Shown here: piece by piece, positions 7,984 through 16,857 of the stretch
Position numbering within the stretch: position 1 is the first letter of the stretch
Layout: every line of letters begins with the position of its first letter
Source of the DNA: Novosphingobium lindaniclasticum LE124
GTDB lineage: Bacteria > Pseudomonadota > Alphaproteobacteria > Sphingomonadales > Sphingomonadaceae
Direction of reading: 5' to 3'
DNA length: 64,000 nt
Assembly: GCF_000445125.1 (NCBI RefSeq)
Contig: NZ_ATHL01000011.1
Span: 17,077 to 81,076, forward strand
Program-made: the position numbers and the translations under genes
Notes under the pieces: model-generated
Told to the model about the DNA's origin: nothing
Databases searched by the model: none
Seen by the model: the letters and a program-made list of their open reading frames with translations, nothing else

Positions 7984-8068
7984 CATGTAAGCGTTCGTCA
8001 CGCTAAATCAGAGGGCCTTTGTGGAGGCGTGGGCAACAGGGGGGAAACCCGCCTCAAGCCGCTCTGAC
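7944..8068 (-). ncRNA. Candidate intergenic small RNA
   Basis: On the minus strand a promoter-like pair TTGCCA (8102-8097) and TAGATT (8080-8075), 16 bases apart, precedes about 125 bases with nested pairing. Helix 1 is 8062-8067 with 8008-8013 (TCAGAG/CTCTGA); helix 2 is 8050-8055 with 8024-8029 (GAGGCG/CGCCTC) and closes a C-rich 20-base loop. The unit ends in a strong intrinsic terminator at 7951-7983. It lies downstream of lolA in the same direction but has its own promoter-like sequence. A C-rich loop is typical of small RNAs that pair with ribosome-binding sites. The alternative is simply the 3' region of the lolA transcript. Confidence 0.5.
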
Positions 8069-8185
8069 AAGTTCAATCTAGGCGCTCTTGGCTTGCTGGC
8101 AAGTGAACGACATTCAGAAAAGTGACGCATTCCGTCGCAGTGAGCGGGCAACTCGCGGCCAAGCGGTGCCCGCCATCGACGAGTG

Positions 8186-8842
8186 TCAGCGGCGCGTCTT
8201 CGGGCGCGGGTCCACCCAGCGGAAATCATTGTTGGAGACCGGCACACCATAGCGCTGGTTAGACAACGAGATCGTCGTGCGCTTGTTCTGCGAATCGAGC
8301 GCGACCCAATAGCTGAGTTCGAGCCCTCCCGGAGCCGAGGCCTTGCGCGTGAAGATCAGCGTGATCACGCCGTACTCGGGATGCGAACGATCGCGCACTT
8401 CGATGCTGACGACGTTCGGGTTGCCGGTCTGCTTGACCGTGCCGTACTTGGCGACATCCCGCTTGGGATCCAGCAGCGCGCCGAGCGGGCTGTTGCTGAT
8501 CGGCCAGCGCTGAACCTGCTTCACCGAGTAGTCGATCATGGTCAGCGCCTTGCCGTCGCTGACGATCAGCAGCTGGGCGCTTTTCTGATATTGGAAGCGG
8601 ATCTTGCCGGGACGCATGAGCGTCAGTTCGCCGGTGAGGCTCTGGCCGTTGCGGTCCGTCTGGACGAAATCGGCCTTCATCGTCGAAATCGCGCGCAGCG
8701 CCTCGACGGCCTGGTTCAGCTGCGCCGAATCGCCGGAAGGCGCGGCGTAGGCCGGCGTTGCCGGAAGAAGGGCAGGAACGCAAAGCGCGGCCAAAGCGGC
8801 CGCGCTAGCGCAAGAGCGAAAGATCTTGGAGGTGCGGTTCAT
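8186..8842 (-). CDS. lolA: Outer-membrane lipoprotein carrier LolA
   Basis: A 218-aa periplasmic chaperone that takes lipoproteins from LolCDE to the outer-membrane receptor. It has a clear Sec signal peptide (about residues 1-33, ending PAYAA) followed by the LolA fold: AISTMKADFVQTD, LTGELTLMRPGKIRFQYQ, LIVSDGKALTMIDY, and the later YGVITLIFTRK and LSYWVALDSQNKRTTISL strands. LolB is often missing in alphaproteobacteria, and none is seen here. The gene is single in this direction, with rpmG 63 bases upstream. Confidence 0.92.
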   Translation of the reverse strand: MNRTSKIFRSCASAAALAALCVPALLPATPAYAAPSGDSAQLNQAVEALRAISTMKADFVQTDRNGQSLTGELTLMRPGKIRFQYQKSAQLLIVSDGKALTMIDYSVKQVQRWPISNSPLGALLDPKRDVAKYGTVKQTGNPNVVSIEVRDRSHPEYGVITLIFTRKASAPGGLELSYWVALDSQNKRTTISLSNQRYGVPVSNNDFRWVDPRPKTRR

Positions 8843-8905
8843 AGTGCTCCCATTGGGTTTGCAGGCTTGAACCGCCCCTGAATTGTAAGGTTCCCGAAGG
8901 AGGCC

Positions 8906-9073
8906 TTACTTGATCTTGGCTTCCTTGAAGTCGACGTGCTTGCGCACGACCGGATCGTACTTGCGGAAGGTCATCTTCTCGGTCGTGTTGCGCGGGTTCT
9001 TCTTGGTGACGTAGAAGAAGCCGGTGTCGGCGGTCGAGACAAGACGGATCTTGACGGTTGCGGGCTTCGCCAT
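8906..9073 (-). CDS. rpmG: 50S ribosomal protein L33
   Basis: A 55-aa ribosomal protein: it begins [20 protein letters not shown], continues [21 protein letters not shown] and ends VDFKEAKIK. This is the cysteine-free form of L33 (no CxxC zinc pair). The ATG is at 9073 and the TAA stop occupies 8906-8908. It is a stand-alone gene just upstream of lolA. Confidence 0.95.
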   Translation of the reverse strand: MAKPATVKIRLVSTADTGFFYVTKKNPRNTTEKMTFRKYDPVVRKHVDFKEAKIK

Positions 9074-9217
9074 GGCGGTTTCCTGTATCTCTCGTTTCAG
9101 CCGCCCTGGCCGGCCGGCGTTCCGTTGAAAAACATCAGGGCGGCAATCGAGCGCCGCCCCTCAAGGTTGCGGCCCATGCGATAATGACAGGCCAAAGTCA
9201 AGCGGGAGAGGGGTAAA

Positions 9218-10024
9218 TCACTCCGTGTCGAACCCCGCGATCGGCTTCAGAACGCCGAATTTCTCGTTGTAGGGTGCGTGATTCAGTTTCGGCATCTTGA
9301 TGCTCTGCGGCTCGACCTTGGTGTCGGGCAGACGGTCCAGCAGATCGCGAACGAGGGTGAGTCGGCCGATTCGCTGGTCGTTGAAGTCCACCACCGTCCA
9401 CGGCGCATGCTTCTTGTGAGTGGCCTTGAGCATGACTTCCCGCGCCTTGGTATAGTCCTCGTATTTCTCGCGCGCGGCGACGTCGATGGGCGAGAGCTTC
9501 CACCGCTTGAGCGGATCGTCCAGCCGTTCGTGCAGGCGTTCCTCCTGCTTCTCCTGGTCGCAGGCGAGCCAATACTTGAACAGCAGTATGCCGTCGTCGA
9601 CCAGCATGCGCTCGAACACCGGCACCTGCTTGAGAAAGCGTTTCACTTCCGAGCCGGTGGCGAAGCCCATCACCTTTTCCACGCCCGCGCGGTTGTACCA
9701 GCTGCGATCGAACAGCACGATCTCGCCGCGTGTGGGCAGGTGTTCGATGTAGCGCTGGAAGTACCATTGCCCCTGCTCGCGCTCGCTGGGCGCGGGAAGA
9801 GCGACGGTGCGGCACTGCCGGGGGTTCAGCTGGCCGCCGACGGCCTTGATGGCTCCGCCCTTGCCTGCCGTGTCGCGCCCTTCGAACAGGACGACGATGC
9901 GCGCGCCGGTGGCAGCGGCCCAGCGGGCCATGCCGACCAGTTCCTCCTGCATCGGTTCCAGCAGCTTGTCGTACTCTTTGCGCCCCAATTTTTGGCCGAG
10001 TTTGCGGTCTTCATCCTCGGCCAT
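9218..10024 (-). CDS. ppk2: Polyphosphate kinase 2 family protein
   Basis: A 268-aa cytosolic P-loop kinase that transfers phosphate between polyphosphate and nucleotides. The Walker A region reads VLFEGRDTAGKGGAIKA; the lid region (NPRQCRTVALPAPSEREQGQWYF) and the Walker B segment IVLFDRSWYNRAGVE are intact. The single-domain length places it among class I enzymes, which usually favour ADP or GDP phosphorylation; the preferred nucleotide cannot be read from sequence. It begins 15 bases after uppP ends, so the two probably share a transcript. Confidence 0.92.
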   Translation of the reverse strand: MAEDEDRKLGQKLGRKEYDKLLEPMQEELVGMARWAAATGARIVVLFEGRDTAGKGGAIKAVGGQLNPRQCRTVALPAPSEREQGQWYFQRYIEHLPTRGEIVLFDRSWYNRAGVEKVMGFATGSEVKRFLKQVPVFERMLVDDGILLFKYWLACDQEKQEERLHERLDDPLKRWKLSPIDVAAREKYEDYTKAREVMLKATHKKHAPWTVVDFNDQRIGRLTLVRDLLDRLPDTKVEPQSIKMPKLNHAPYNEKFGVLKPIAGFDTE

Positions 10025-10039
10025 GGCTCAACTCCCTGA

Positions 10040-10852
10040 TCAGGCCTGCGAAAGCAGGAAAAGTGCAAGTGCGCCGGCGACGATACGATACCAGGCGAAA
10101 GGTGCAAAGCCGGAGCGGCTGACGAAGGCCATGAACGCCTTGATCACCACCAGCGCCACGACGAAGGAGACGACGAAGCCGATCCCGATCTCGTCCCAGC
10201 CCACCGGACCGGTGCCCGCCATCAGGTCCTCGTGATGCTTGAGCAGTTCCAGGGTCGTCGCGCCGATCATCGTCGGCACGGCCAGGAAGAAGCTGAATTC
10301 GGCCGCCGTGCGGCGCTCGATACCCATCGACAGCGCGCCCATGATCGTCGCACCCGAGCGGCTGACGCCCGGAACCATCGCCAGGCACTGCGCAAGGCCG
10401 ACGCCGAGGCATTTGACGGCGGGCAGCTCGGACACGCCCGTGAGCGGGCCGGGCTTGGCCACCTTCTCGATCCCGAGAATGGCGATACCGCCGAGGATCA
10501 GCGCCCAGGCGACTACAGCGGGTTCGCCCAGCAGGCCTTCGATATAGTTGTTGAACAACAGGCCCAGCACGGCCGAAGGAACAAACGCCAGCAGCACGTT
10601 GCGCACGAAGCGGATCGAGGTCGGATTGAGCTTGAACAGCCCCATGCCCACCGCCCAGAACGTGCGCCAGAACTGCACGATAACCGCGAGGATCGCACCC
10701 AGCTGAATGACGATGTTGAACGTGGCCCACTGGCTCGAATCATATCCGAACAGCCGCGTGGCCAAGATCAGGTGGCCGGTCGAGGAGACGGGCAGGAATT
10801 CGGTGAGGCCCTCGACAATGCCGAGGAGGATCGCGGTGATGGTCAGGCTCAT
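10040..10852 (-). CDS. uppP: Undecaprenyl-diphosphate phosphatase
   Basis: A 270-aa polytopic membrane enzyme that recycles the lipid carrier for peptidoglycan and other cell-wall polymers. The two catalytic regions are present: EGLTEFLPVSSTGHL near residue 14 (the (E/Q)xxxE motif) and VPGVSRSGATI near residue 160 (PGxSRSxxT with the catalytic Arg). It is strongly hydrophobic with about eight membrane helices, and is the first gene of a likely two-gene unit with ppk2. Confidence 0.95.
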   Translation of the reverse strand: MSLTITAILLGIVEGLTEFLPVSSTGHLILATRLFGYDSSQWATFNIVIQLGAILAVIVQFWRTFWAVGMGLFKLNPTSIRFVRNVLLAFVPSAVLGLLFNNYIEGLLGEPAVVAWALILGGIAILGIEKVAKPGPLTGVSELPAVKCLGVGLAQCLAMVPGVSRSGATIMGALSMGIERRTAAEFSFFLAVPTMIGATTLELLKHHEDLMAGTGPVGWDEIGIGFVVSFVVALVVIKAFMAFVSRSGFAPFAWYRIVAGALALFLLSQA

Positions 10853-10926
10853 GGGGCGCAGGTCATGCCGGACGCACCGGCCAAGTCAACCCGGCGGGCG
10901 GAGCGTTAATCCCTATAGTCGTTCAG

Positions 10927-11085
10927 AAAATACGTTTTGGCGTATTTTGCCCTGATTCATGCGCGCCTTCGACATCCGTCGAAGGCTTGCGGCACCGCAC
11001 GGAAATGGCCGGACGGCCATTTTTGTGCGACCGTGAGGTCGAACGGACGACTCTGGCTCGGTCCGGCGCAATGCCGGACCGAGCC
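10927..11085. repeat. Cluster of four hairpins between uppP and the M13 peptidase
   Basis: Four perfect inverted repeats lie in about 160 bases: AAAATACG/CGTATTTT (10927-10948), GCCTTCGA/TCGAAGGC (10965-10986), AAATGGCC/GGCCATTT (11003-11022, with T5 after it on the plus strand), and a 13-bp stem GGCTCGGTCCGGC/GCCGGACCGAGCC (11055-11085) just 7 bases after the peptidase stop codon. The last probably protects or ends the peptidase mRNA. The others face no plus-strand gene. Confidence 0.6.
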
Positions 11086-11092
11086 ACTTTCC

Positions 11093-13240
11093 TTACCAGA
11101 TGCGCACGCGCTCGGCAGGCGGGAGGTAGAGGGCGTCGCCGGGCTTCACGTCGAAGGCCTTGTACCATTCGTCGAAGTTCCGGACGATGCCGTTGATGCG
11201 GTAGTGCGCCGGCGCGTGCGGGTCGGTGATCAGCTGCTGGCGCACCGATTCCTCGCGGTACTTGCTGCGCCACACCTGCGCCCAGGCCATGAAGAAGCGC
11301 TGGTCGCCGGTCAGGCCGTCGATCACCGGGGCTTCCTTGCCGTTCAGCGAAAGCTTGTAGGCGCGGTAGGCCAGGCTGAGGCCGCCGAGGTCGCCGATGT
11401 TCTCGCCCATCGTCAGCTTGCCGTTGACGCAGGTCTTGCCGTCGTCGAACGGGCAGAAGCTGTTGTACTGGGCTTCCAGCTTGTCCTGCAGCTTCTGGAA
11501 GTTGGCCTTGTCGGCCGCGCTCCACCAGTCGCGCAAATTGCCGGTGCCGTCGGACTTCGCGCCCTGGTCGTCGAAGCCGTGGCCCATTTCGTGGCCGATC
11601 ACCGCGCCGATGCCGCCGTAATTGACCGCCGGGTCGGCCGAGACGTTGAAGAACGGCGGCTGGAGAATGGCGGCCGGGAACACGATCTCGTTGAACGGCG
11701 GGTTGTAGTAGGCGTTGACCGTCTCGGGCAGCATGAACCATTCGGTCTTGTCGACCGGCTGGCCGATGCGCTTCATCTGGTCGTCGTTTTCCCAGGCGCC
11801 GGCGGCGATGGCGTTGCCGAGCGGATCGGTGGCCGAGAAGGTCAGGCCTTCATAGGTCTTGAACGTGTCCGGCGCGCCGATCTTGGGATTGAACGCGTCG
11901 AGCTTGGCCTGGGCTTCCTTGCGGGTTGCCGGGCCCATCCAGGCCAGGTCCTTAAGGTTGACCGCCATGGCCTTGCGCAAATTGGCGACGAGGTCGGTCA
12001 TCGCGGCCTTGGCTTCGGGCGGGTAATACTTCTCGGCATAGATCTTGCCGACCAGTTCACCGGCCATGCCTTCGACCGCCGCGACACCGCGCTTCCAGCG
12101 GGCGCGCTGCTCGGGCTGGCCGCTCATGACCTTGCCGTAGAAGGCGAAAGTGGCGTCGTCGATGTCGCTGGGCAGGACGGCGGCATTGGCGCGCAGGAAA
12201 TGCGCGGCAAGCCAGGCCTGCCAGGTCGCCACCGGCACTTCCGACACCAGCTTGGCCACGGCGGGCACGCCGCCGCCGAACAGGGTTTGCGCCTTGGCGG
12301 GATCGATGCGGGCCGCCTTCAGTTCTTCCGGCGTCGGCGGCATCTCGCCGACGAGCACGTAACCGGCCTTGCCCGCGCCGAGGGAGTCCATGAAAGTGCG
12401 CATCAGGCCGGGCGTGCCGAGACCTTCGAACTCCGCCAGCGTCAGCTTGTTGTAGGTGAGGTCGGGATCGCGGCTCGCCGCGCGGTCCCAGTCGGCCTGG
12501 GCGATGCGCGTTTCCAGCGAGAGCACGGATTTGGCGGCGGTGGCCGCATCGGCATAGCCCGCCTTGCCCAGAACGAACGTCAGGTATTCGGTGTACTTGG
12601 CGCGAATGTCCTGCGAGCGCTGGTCGTTCTTCAGGTAGTAGTTGCGGTCGGGCAGGCCGAGGCTGCCGATCCCCACCTGGAAGGCGTTAACGTCGCTCTG
12701 CTTTTCGTCCGGGCCGACATAAGCGCCGAGCGGCGAGGCGAAGCCGGGCGCCGCAAAGATCTTCATCAGGTCATCGGGTGTCCTGGCCGCGAAGATGCGC
12801 GCCAGATGGGGCTGCGCGGGCGCGAGGCCGGCCTTGTTGATGGCGTCCACGTCCATGAAGGCGGCATAGGCCGCTTCGACGCGGGCGGCGTCGGTTCCGG
12901 CGGCGGGCTTCGACGCGATCAGCTGGTCCATGATCGCGTGGACGCGCTGTTCGGAAAGATCGCGCAGCGCCGTGAACGAGCCCCAGTTGGTGCGGTCCGC
13001 AGGAAGGACGACGGCGGCTTCCCATTTGCCGTTCACGAACTTGTCGAAGTCCGCACCGGGCTTGGCGGTCTTGTCCTGCCACTGGGTCTGGATCCCGGAC
13101 TTGCCCCAGTCCATCTTGGCCGGATCGACCTGCATCGGATCCGAAGACGCCGCCGTCTGGGCGGTCGCCGGAAGCGCGGAAAAGCTGAGTGCGGTAGCGA
13201 GCGCCGTCGAAGCGAGCACCCGGCCGAGAATGCGGGTCAT
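11093..13240 (-). CDS. M13 family zinc metallopeptidase (neprilysin/PepO-like)
   Basis: A 715-aa secreted peptidase. It has a signal peptide at about residues 1-30 (cleaving after ATAQTA), the M13 N-terminal domain, and the catalytic zinc site HEMGH at residues 550-554 with the downstream ENIGDLGG motif that supplies the third ligand. The NAYYNPPFNEIVFPAA stretch before the zinc site is also typical. Bacterial members cut short peptides in the periplasm. The length is normal for the family. A 13-bp hairpin follows the stop codon. Confidence 0.93.
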   Translation of the reverse strand: MTRILGRVLASTALATALSFSALPATAQTAASSDPMQVDPAKMDWGKSGIQTQWQDKTAKPGADFDKFVNGKWEAAVVLPADRTNWGSFTALRDLSEQRVHAIMDQLIASKPAAGTDAARVEAAYAAFMDVDAINKAGLAPAQPHLARIFAARTPDDLMKIFAAPGFASPLGAYVGPDEKQSDVNAFQVGIGSLGLPDRNYYLKNDQRSQDIRAKYTEYLTFVLGKAGYADAATAAKSVLSLETRIAQADWDRAASRDPDLTYNKLTLAEFEGLGTPGLMRTFMDSLGAGKAGYVLVGEMPPTPEELKAARIDPAKAQTLFGGGVPAVAKLVSEVPVATWQAWLAAHFLRANAAVLPSDIDDATFAFYGKVMSGQPEQRARWKRGVAAVEGMAGELVGKIYAEKYYPPEAKAAMTDLVANLRKAMAVNLKDLAWMGPATRKEAQAKLDAFNPKIGAPDTFKTYEGLTFSATDPLGNAIAAGAWENDDQMKRIGQPVDKTEWFMLPETVNAYYNPPFNEIVFPAAILQPPFFNVSADPAVNYGGIGAVIGHEMGHGFDDQGAKSDGTGNLRDWWSAADKANFQKLQDKLEAQYNSFCPFDDGKTCVNGKLTMGENIGDLGGLSLAYRAYKLSLNGKEAPVIDGLTGDQRFFMAWAQVWRSKYREESVRQQLITDPHAPAHYRINGIVRNFDEWYKAFDVKPGDALYLPPAERVRIW

Positions 13241-13368
13241 GGTCCCACCTTTCTGAATTGCATGACACGAACGGTCTGGCGACGAACCGGAACGGCCCGC
13301 CGATAATGGCGCAACATAATTGCCATATTCGGCAACGCCAGTCCTGAAATGCAGTTGGTCGGCGCGCG

Positions 13369-15231
13369 TCAGCCGTTTGTCGAACGGGAGAAGGCGGCCA
13401 CAGCATCGCTGTCGAACTGGAGCGATGCCAGGCGCGCATAGAGCCCGCCTGCCTGGCTCAGGCTTTCGTGTGTGCCCTGCTCGACGATGCGGCCGCCGTC
13501 CATGACCACGATCCGGTCCGCCTTGCGCACGGTGGCAAGGCGATGCGCGATCACCAGGGTCGTGCGGTTCGCCATCAGGTGTTCCAGCGCGTCCTGCACC
13601 AGCCGTTCGCTTTCGGCATCGAGCGCGCTCGTCGCCTCGTCCAGCAGCAGGATCGGCGCATCGCGCAGGAGAGCGCGGGCGATGGCGAGACGCTGGCGCT
13701 GGCCGCCGGAAAGACGCGCGCCGTCCTCGCCCAGAAAGGTGTCGAGGCCCTGCGGCAGTTCGCGTAGGAAACGTTCGGCATTGGCGGCGCGGGCGGCGTG
13801 CCAGATCGCCTCGTCATCGGCCTGCCAGTTGCCGTAGCGCAAGTTGTCGCGCGCGGAAGCGGCGAACAGCACGCCTTCCTGCGGCACCAGCGCGATGCGG
13901 CGACGGATCTCGGAAGGATCGGCGGAAGTCAGCGGCACGCCGTCGATCTTGATGACGCCGCTCTGCGGATCGTAGAAACGCTCGGCCAGCTGGAACAGCG
14001 TGGACTTGCCTGCACCCGACGGCCCGACGATGGCCACCGTCTCGCCGGGCTCGATCGAAAGGCTGAAATCATGGAGCGCGGCCAGTTCCGGGCGCGAGGG
14101 ATAGCGGAAGGTCACGCGCTCGAACGCCAGCTTGCCCCGTCCGGGCGACGGCAGGGCGAGCGGGCGGGCCGGAGCCGAAATCGTCGGGTGCTCGCTCAGC
14201 AGCTCGGCCAGGCGGCTTGCCGCGCCGGCCCCCCGCACGAGGTCTCCGTAGACTTCGGTCAGCGATCCGAAGGCGCCTGCGACGATGCCGGCCGTCACTA
14301 CGAAAGCCGCGATCGTGCCGCCGGTGATCGTCCCTTCCGCCACGCCGATCGCACCGCGCCACATGATGACGGTGATCGAGCCGAAGATCAGGAACATGAT
14401 CACCGCAGTCATCACTGCGCGCAGGGCAATGCGGCGCTTGCCGGTTTCGAACGTCCGCTCCACGGCGCCCGAAAAGCGCTCAAGCTCGCGGCCTTCCTGG
14501 TTGAAGGCCTGCACCACCCGCAAGGCGCCGAAGACTTCGCTCGTGGTCGCGCCGATGTCGGCGACGCGGTCCTGGCTCTGACGGGCGACGACGCGCAAGC
14601 GGCGGCCGAACGCGGCGATCGGCAGGATCACCACGGGAATCGCCACGACCAGCCCCAGCGTCAGATGCGGTGCCAGTACGAAAAGGTAGGCCACGCCGCC
14701 TATCGCCATGATCGCATTGCGCAGCGCGACCGAGACGGTCGTGCCCACCACCGTCTCGATCACCGCCGTGTCCGCCGTCATGCGCGAGGCGATTTCCTTG
14801 GGGCTGTTTTCCTCGAAGAAGCTGGGGGACAGGGTCAGGAGGTGGCGCTGCACCCGGAGCCGCACGTCGGCCACCACCCGTTCGCCGAGCCAGGACACGC
14901 TGTAGAAGCGGATCGCCGTCGCCACGGACAGCACCGTGACGACGCCCAGCAGCATCACGAACCACCAGCGGATTGCCGAAGGATCCGCCCCTTCGGCGAA
15001 CCCCTGGTCGACGATCTGGCGGAACCCGTAGGGTATCGCGAGCGTCGAGGTAGCCGTCGTCAGCAGGGCCAGGCCTGCCACGGCCATGCGCCCGGGATAC
15101 TTGAACAGCTCGCGCCAGACCATGCGCAGCGCCCCGAGGCTCCTGCGCTGGGGCGTGCGGGTCTCTGTTCCACCATCGGGGGTGGCGTTCTGGTTCACGG
15201 GCAGCGCGGCCGACCCTGCGTTGGCATCCAT
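13369..15231 (-). CDS. ABC exporter, fused membrane and ATPase domains
   Basis: A 620-aa half-transporter of the type I exporter (MsbA/LmrA-like) family. Residues about 40-330 form the six-helix membrane domain. The ATPase domain follows, with Walker A GPSGAGKST (Gly403 onward), the signature LSGGQRQRLAIARALL, Walker B ILLLDEATSALD and the H-loop IAHRLAT. It probably works as a homodimer in the inner membrane. The substrate cannot be told: no neighbouring gene indicates one, and lipids, peptides or drugs are all possible. It is a single gene, with divergent phaZ upstream. Confidence 0.92.
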   Translation of the reverse strand: MDANAGSAALPVNQNATPDGGTETRTPQRRSLGALRMVWRELFKYPGRMAVAGLALLTTATSTLAIPYGFRQIVDQGFAEGADPSAIRWWFVMLLGVVTVLSVATAIRFYSVSWLGERVVADVRLRVQRHLLTLSPSFFEENSPKEIASRMTADTAVIETVVGTTVSVALRNAIMAIGGVAYLFVLAPHLTLGLVVAIPVVILPIAAFGRRLRVVARQSQDRVADIGATTSEVFGALRVVQAFNQEGRELERFSGAVERTFETGKRRIALRAVMTAVIMFLIFGSITVIMWRGAIGVAEGTITGGTIAAFVVTAGIVAGAFGSLTEVYGDLVRGAGAASRLAELLSEHPTISAPARPLALPSPGRGKLAFERVTFRYPSRPELAALHDFSLSIEPGETVAIVGPSGAGKSTLFQLAERFYDPQSGVIKIDGVPLTSADPSEIRRRIALVPQEGVLFAASARDNLRYGNWQADDEAIWHAARAANAERFLRELPQGLDTFLGEDGARLSGGQRQRLAIARALLRDAPILLLDEATSALDAESERLVQDALEHLMANRTTLVIAHRLATVRKADRIVVMDGGRIVEQGTHESLSQAGGLYARLASLQFDSDAVAAFSRSTNG

Positions 15232-15440
15232 GGGCGCGGCCTTATCCTGTCACCGGCCTCAGGAAAAGATGTATGAAAGGCGTCGTTACGATCAGGACCG
15301 CCCTTCGCCGTGCCTCTGCCGTTCCGAAAGGTTTCACCTCTTCACCCGGATTTGCCGCATTGCGCATGCAACGATTCGGTCCCACATGGCCTTTATAACT
15401 TGCAGGACGGCGGGATGCCTTGCCGTTCGGGAGACGCATC

Positions 15441-16685
15441 TTGCTTTACAATGCCTACGAATTGCAGCGCACCATGTTGAGCGGCGCGGCCGCCTGGGCC
15501 TCGGTGAGCTCCGAACTTCTCAACAATCCTGCCCTGCCCATGGGTTACCTCGGTTTCGGACCGGTCATGGCCTCGGCGCTGGACGTCTTCGCCCACGCCG
15601 CCGCCCCGCGCGGAAAGCCCGTCTTCGGCATCGAAAGCGTCACCGTCGGCGGCCAGATCCATGCGGTGACAGAATCGATCGTGCTGCGCCGCCCCTTTGG
15701 CGACCTGATTCGCTTTACCCATCCCGGACTGCCGAAGGATGCGCCCAAGCTGTTGATCGTCGCGCCTATGAGCGGCCACTTCGCCACTCTGCTGCGCGGC
15801 ACCGTCGCCCGCATGGCGGAAAGCTGCGAAGTCTACATCACCGACTGGGCGGACGCGAAGCTGGTCCCTTCGGATGCCGGCCGTTTCGACCTCGACGATT
15901 ACATCGACTACCTGATCGGCTTCCTGGAGCACATCGGTCCGGGCACCCACATGCTGGCGGTTTGCCAGCCCTCGGTCCCGGCTTTCGCCACTGCCGCGAT
16001 CATGGGCAAGCAGCAGCACCCCTGCCGCCCGGCCACGCTGACGATGATGGGCGGCCCGGTCGACACGCGCGAGGCGCCCACCAGCGTCAATGACGTCGCC
16101 ATGCAGCAGCCGCTCTCGTGGTTCGAGAACAACGTGATCGCCACCGTTCCGATCAGCTATCCCGGTGCCGGCCGCAGGGTCTATCCGGGCTTCCTCCAGC
16201 TCGCGGGCTTCATGGCGATGAACCTCGGCAACCACATGATGAGCCACTACGGCATGTTCAAACATCTGGTCGCCGGAGACGGCGAAGGCGCGGCGGCGAC
16301 CAAGGCCTTCTACGACGAGTACCGCGCCGTCTGCGACATGACCGCCGACTATTATCTCCAGACCATCGAGCATGTCTTCCAGAAGCACTCGCTGCCGAAG
16401 GGCGAATTCGTCCATCGCGGCGAACGCATCGATCCTTCCGCGATCCGCGACACCGCGCTGCTGGCCGTCGAGGGCGAGCGTGACGACATCTCCGGCATCG
16501 GCCAGACCAAGGCGGCGCTCAAGCTTGCCACGCATCTGCCGGACAGCAGCAAGAAGTATCTGCTGGCGGAGAACGTCGGTCACTACGGCATCTTCAACGG
16601 CAGCAAGTGGCGCACCCGTATCGCCCCGGTGCTGGAGGAGTGGTTCCGCCAGCACGCCCGCAAGCCCGAGGAAGCGGCGGCCTGA
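15441..16685 (+). CDS. phaZ: Intracellular polyhydroxyalkanoate depolymerase
   Basis: A 414-aa cytosolic enzyme that breaks down stored PHA granules. It begins MLYNAYELQRTML and carries VYITDWADAKLVP and the TMMGGPVDTREAPT region of the PHA depolymerase family. The nucleophile is probably the Cys of LAVCQPS (lipase-box-like). The start is TTG at 15441, chosen because GGGAGA lies six bases upstream and it begins the usual N-terminus; a TTG at 15420 adds seven poorly supported residues. It works with phaC and the phasin found 16-20 kb further on. Confidence 0.9.
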   Translation: MLYNAYELQRTMLSGAAAWASVSSELLNNPALPMGYLGFGPVMASALDVFAHAAAPRGKPVFGIESVTVGGQIHAVTESIVLRRPFGDLIRFTHPGLPKDAPKLLIVAPMSGHFATLLRGTVARMAESCEVYITDWADAKLVPSDAGRFDLDDYIDYLIGFLEHIGPGTHMLAVCQPSVPAFATAAIMGKQQHPCRPATLTMMGGPVDTREAPTSVNDVAMQQPLSWFENNVIATVPISYPGAGRRVYPGFLQLAGFMAMNLGNHMMSHYGMFKHLVAGDGEGAAATKAFYDEYRAVCDMTADYYLQTIEHVFQKHSLPKGEFVHRGERIDPSAIRDTALLAVEGERDDISGIGQTKAALKLATHLPDSSKKYLLAENVGHYGIFNGSKWRTRIAPVLEEWFRQHARKPEEAAA

Positions 16686-16692
16686 GGTTTCC

Positions 16693-16731
16693 CTTGGCAC
16701 GGCGGGCGCCACCTGCGTCCGCCGTGCCAAG
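16693..16731 (+). terminator. Hairpin after phaZ
   Basis: A perfect 13-bp stem CTTGGCACGGCGG (16693-16705) / CCGCCGTGCCAAG (16719-16731) begins 7 bases after the phaZ stop. There is no U-run, so it may stabilise the mRNA end or act in factor-dependent termination. Confidence 0.5.
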
Positions 16732-16857
16732 CAAGCGAATCGAAAGCGGGTCTTTGCCGCGACGAACGGGTTAACCTCTGCGGCGGCTTGCCCCGCGGGA
16801 AGGAACCTCGGCTTGATAGCACTGGAAAGTTCCGGGCGTTTAGGTTAACTTACCGGT

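Noticed and set aside
10937..13306. A 789-codon open frame antisense to the M13 peptidase
   Set aside because: Same codon-bias artefact; the minus-strand product has a signal peptide and an intact zinc site.
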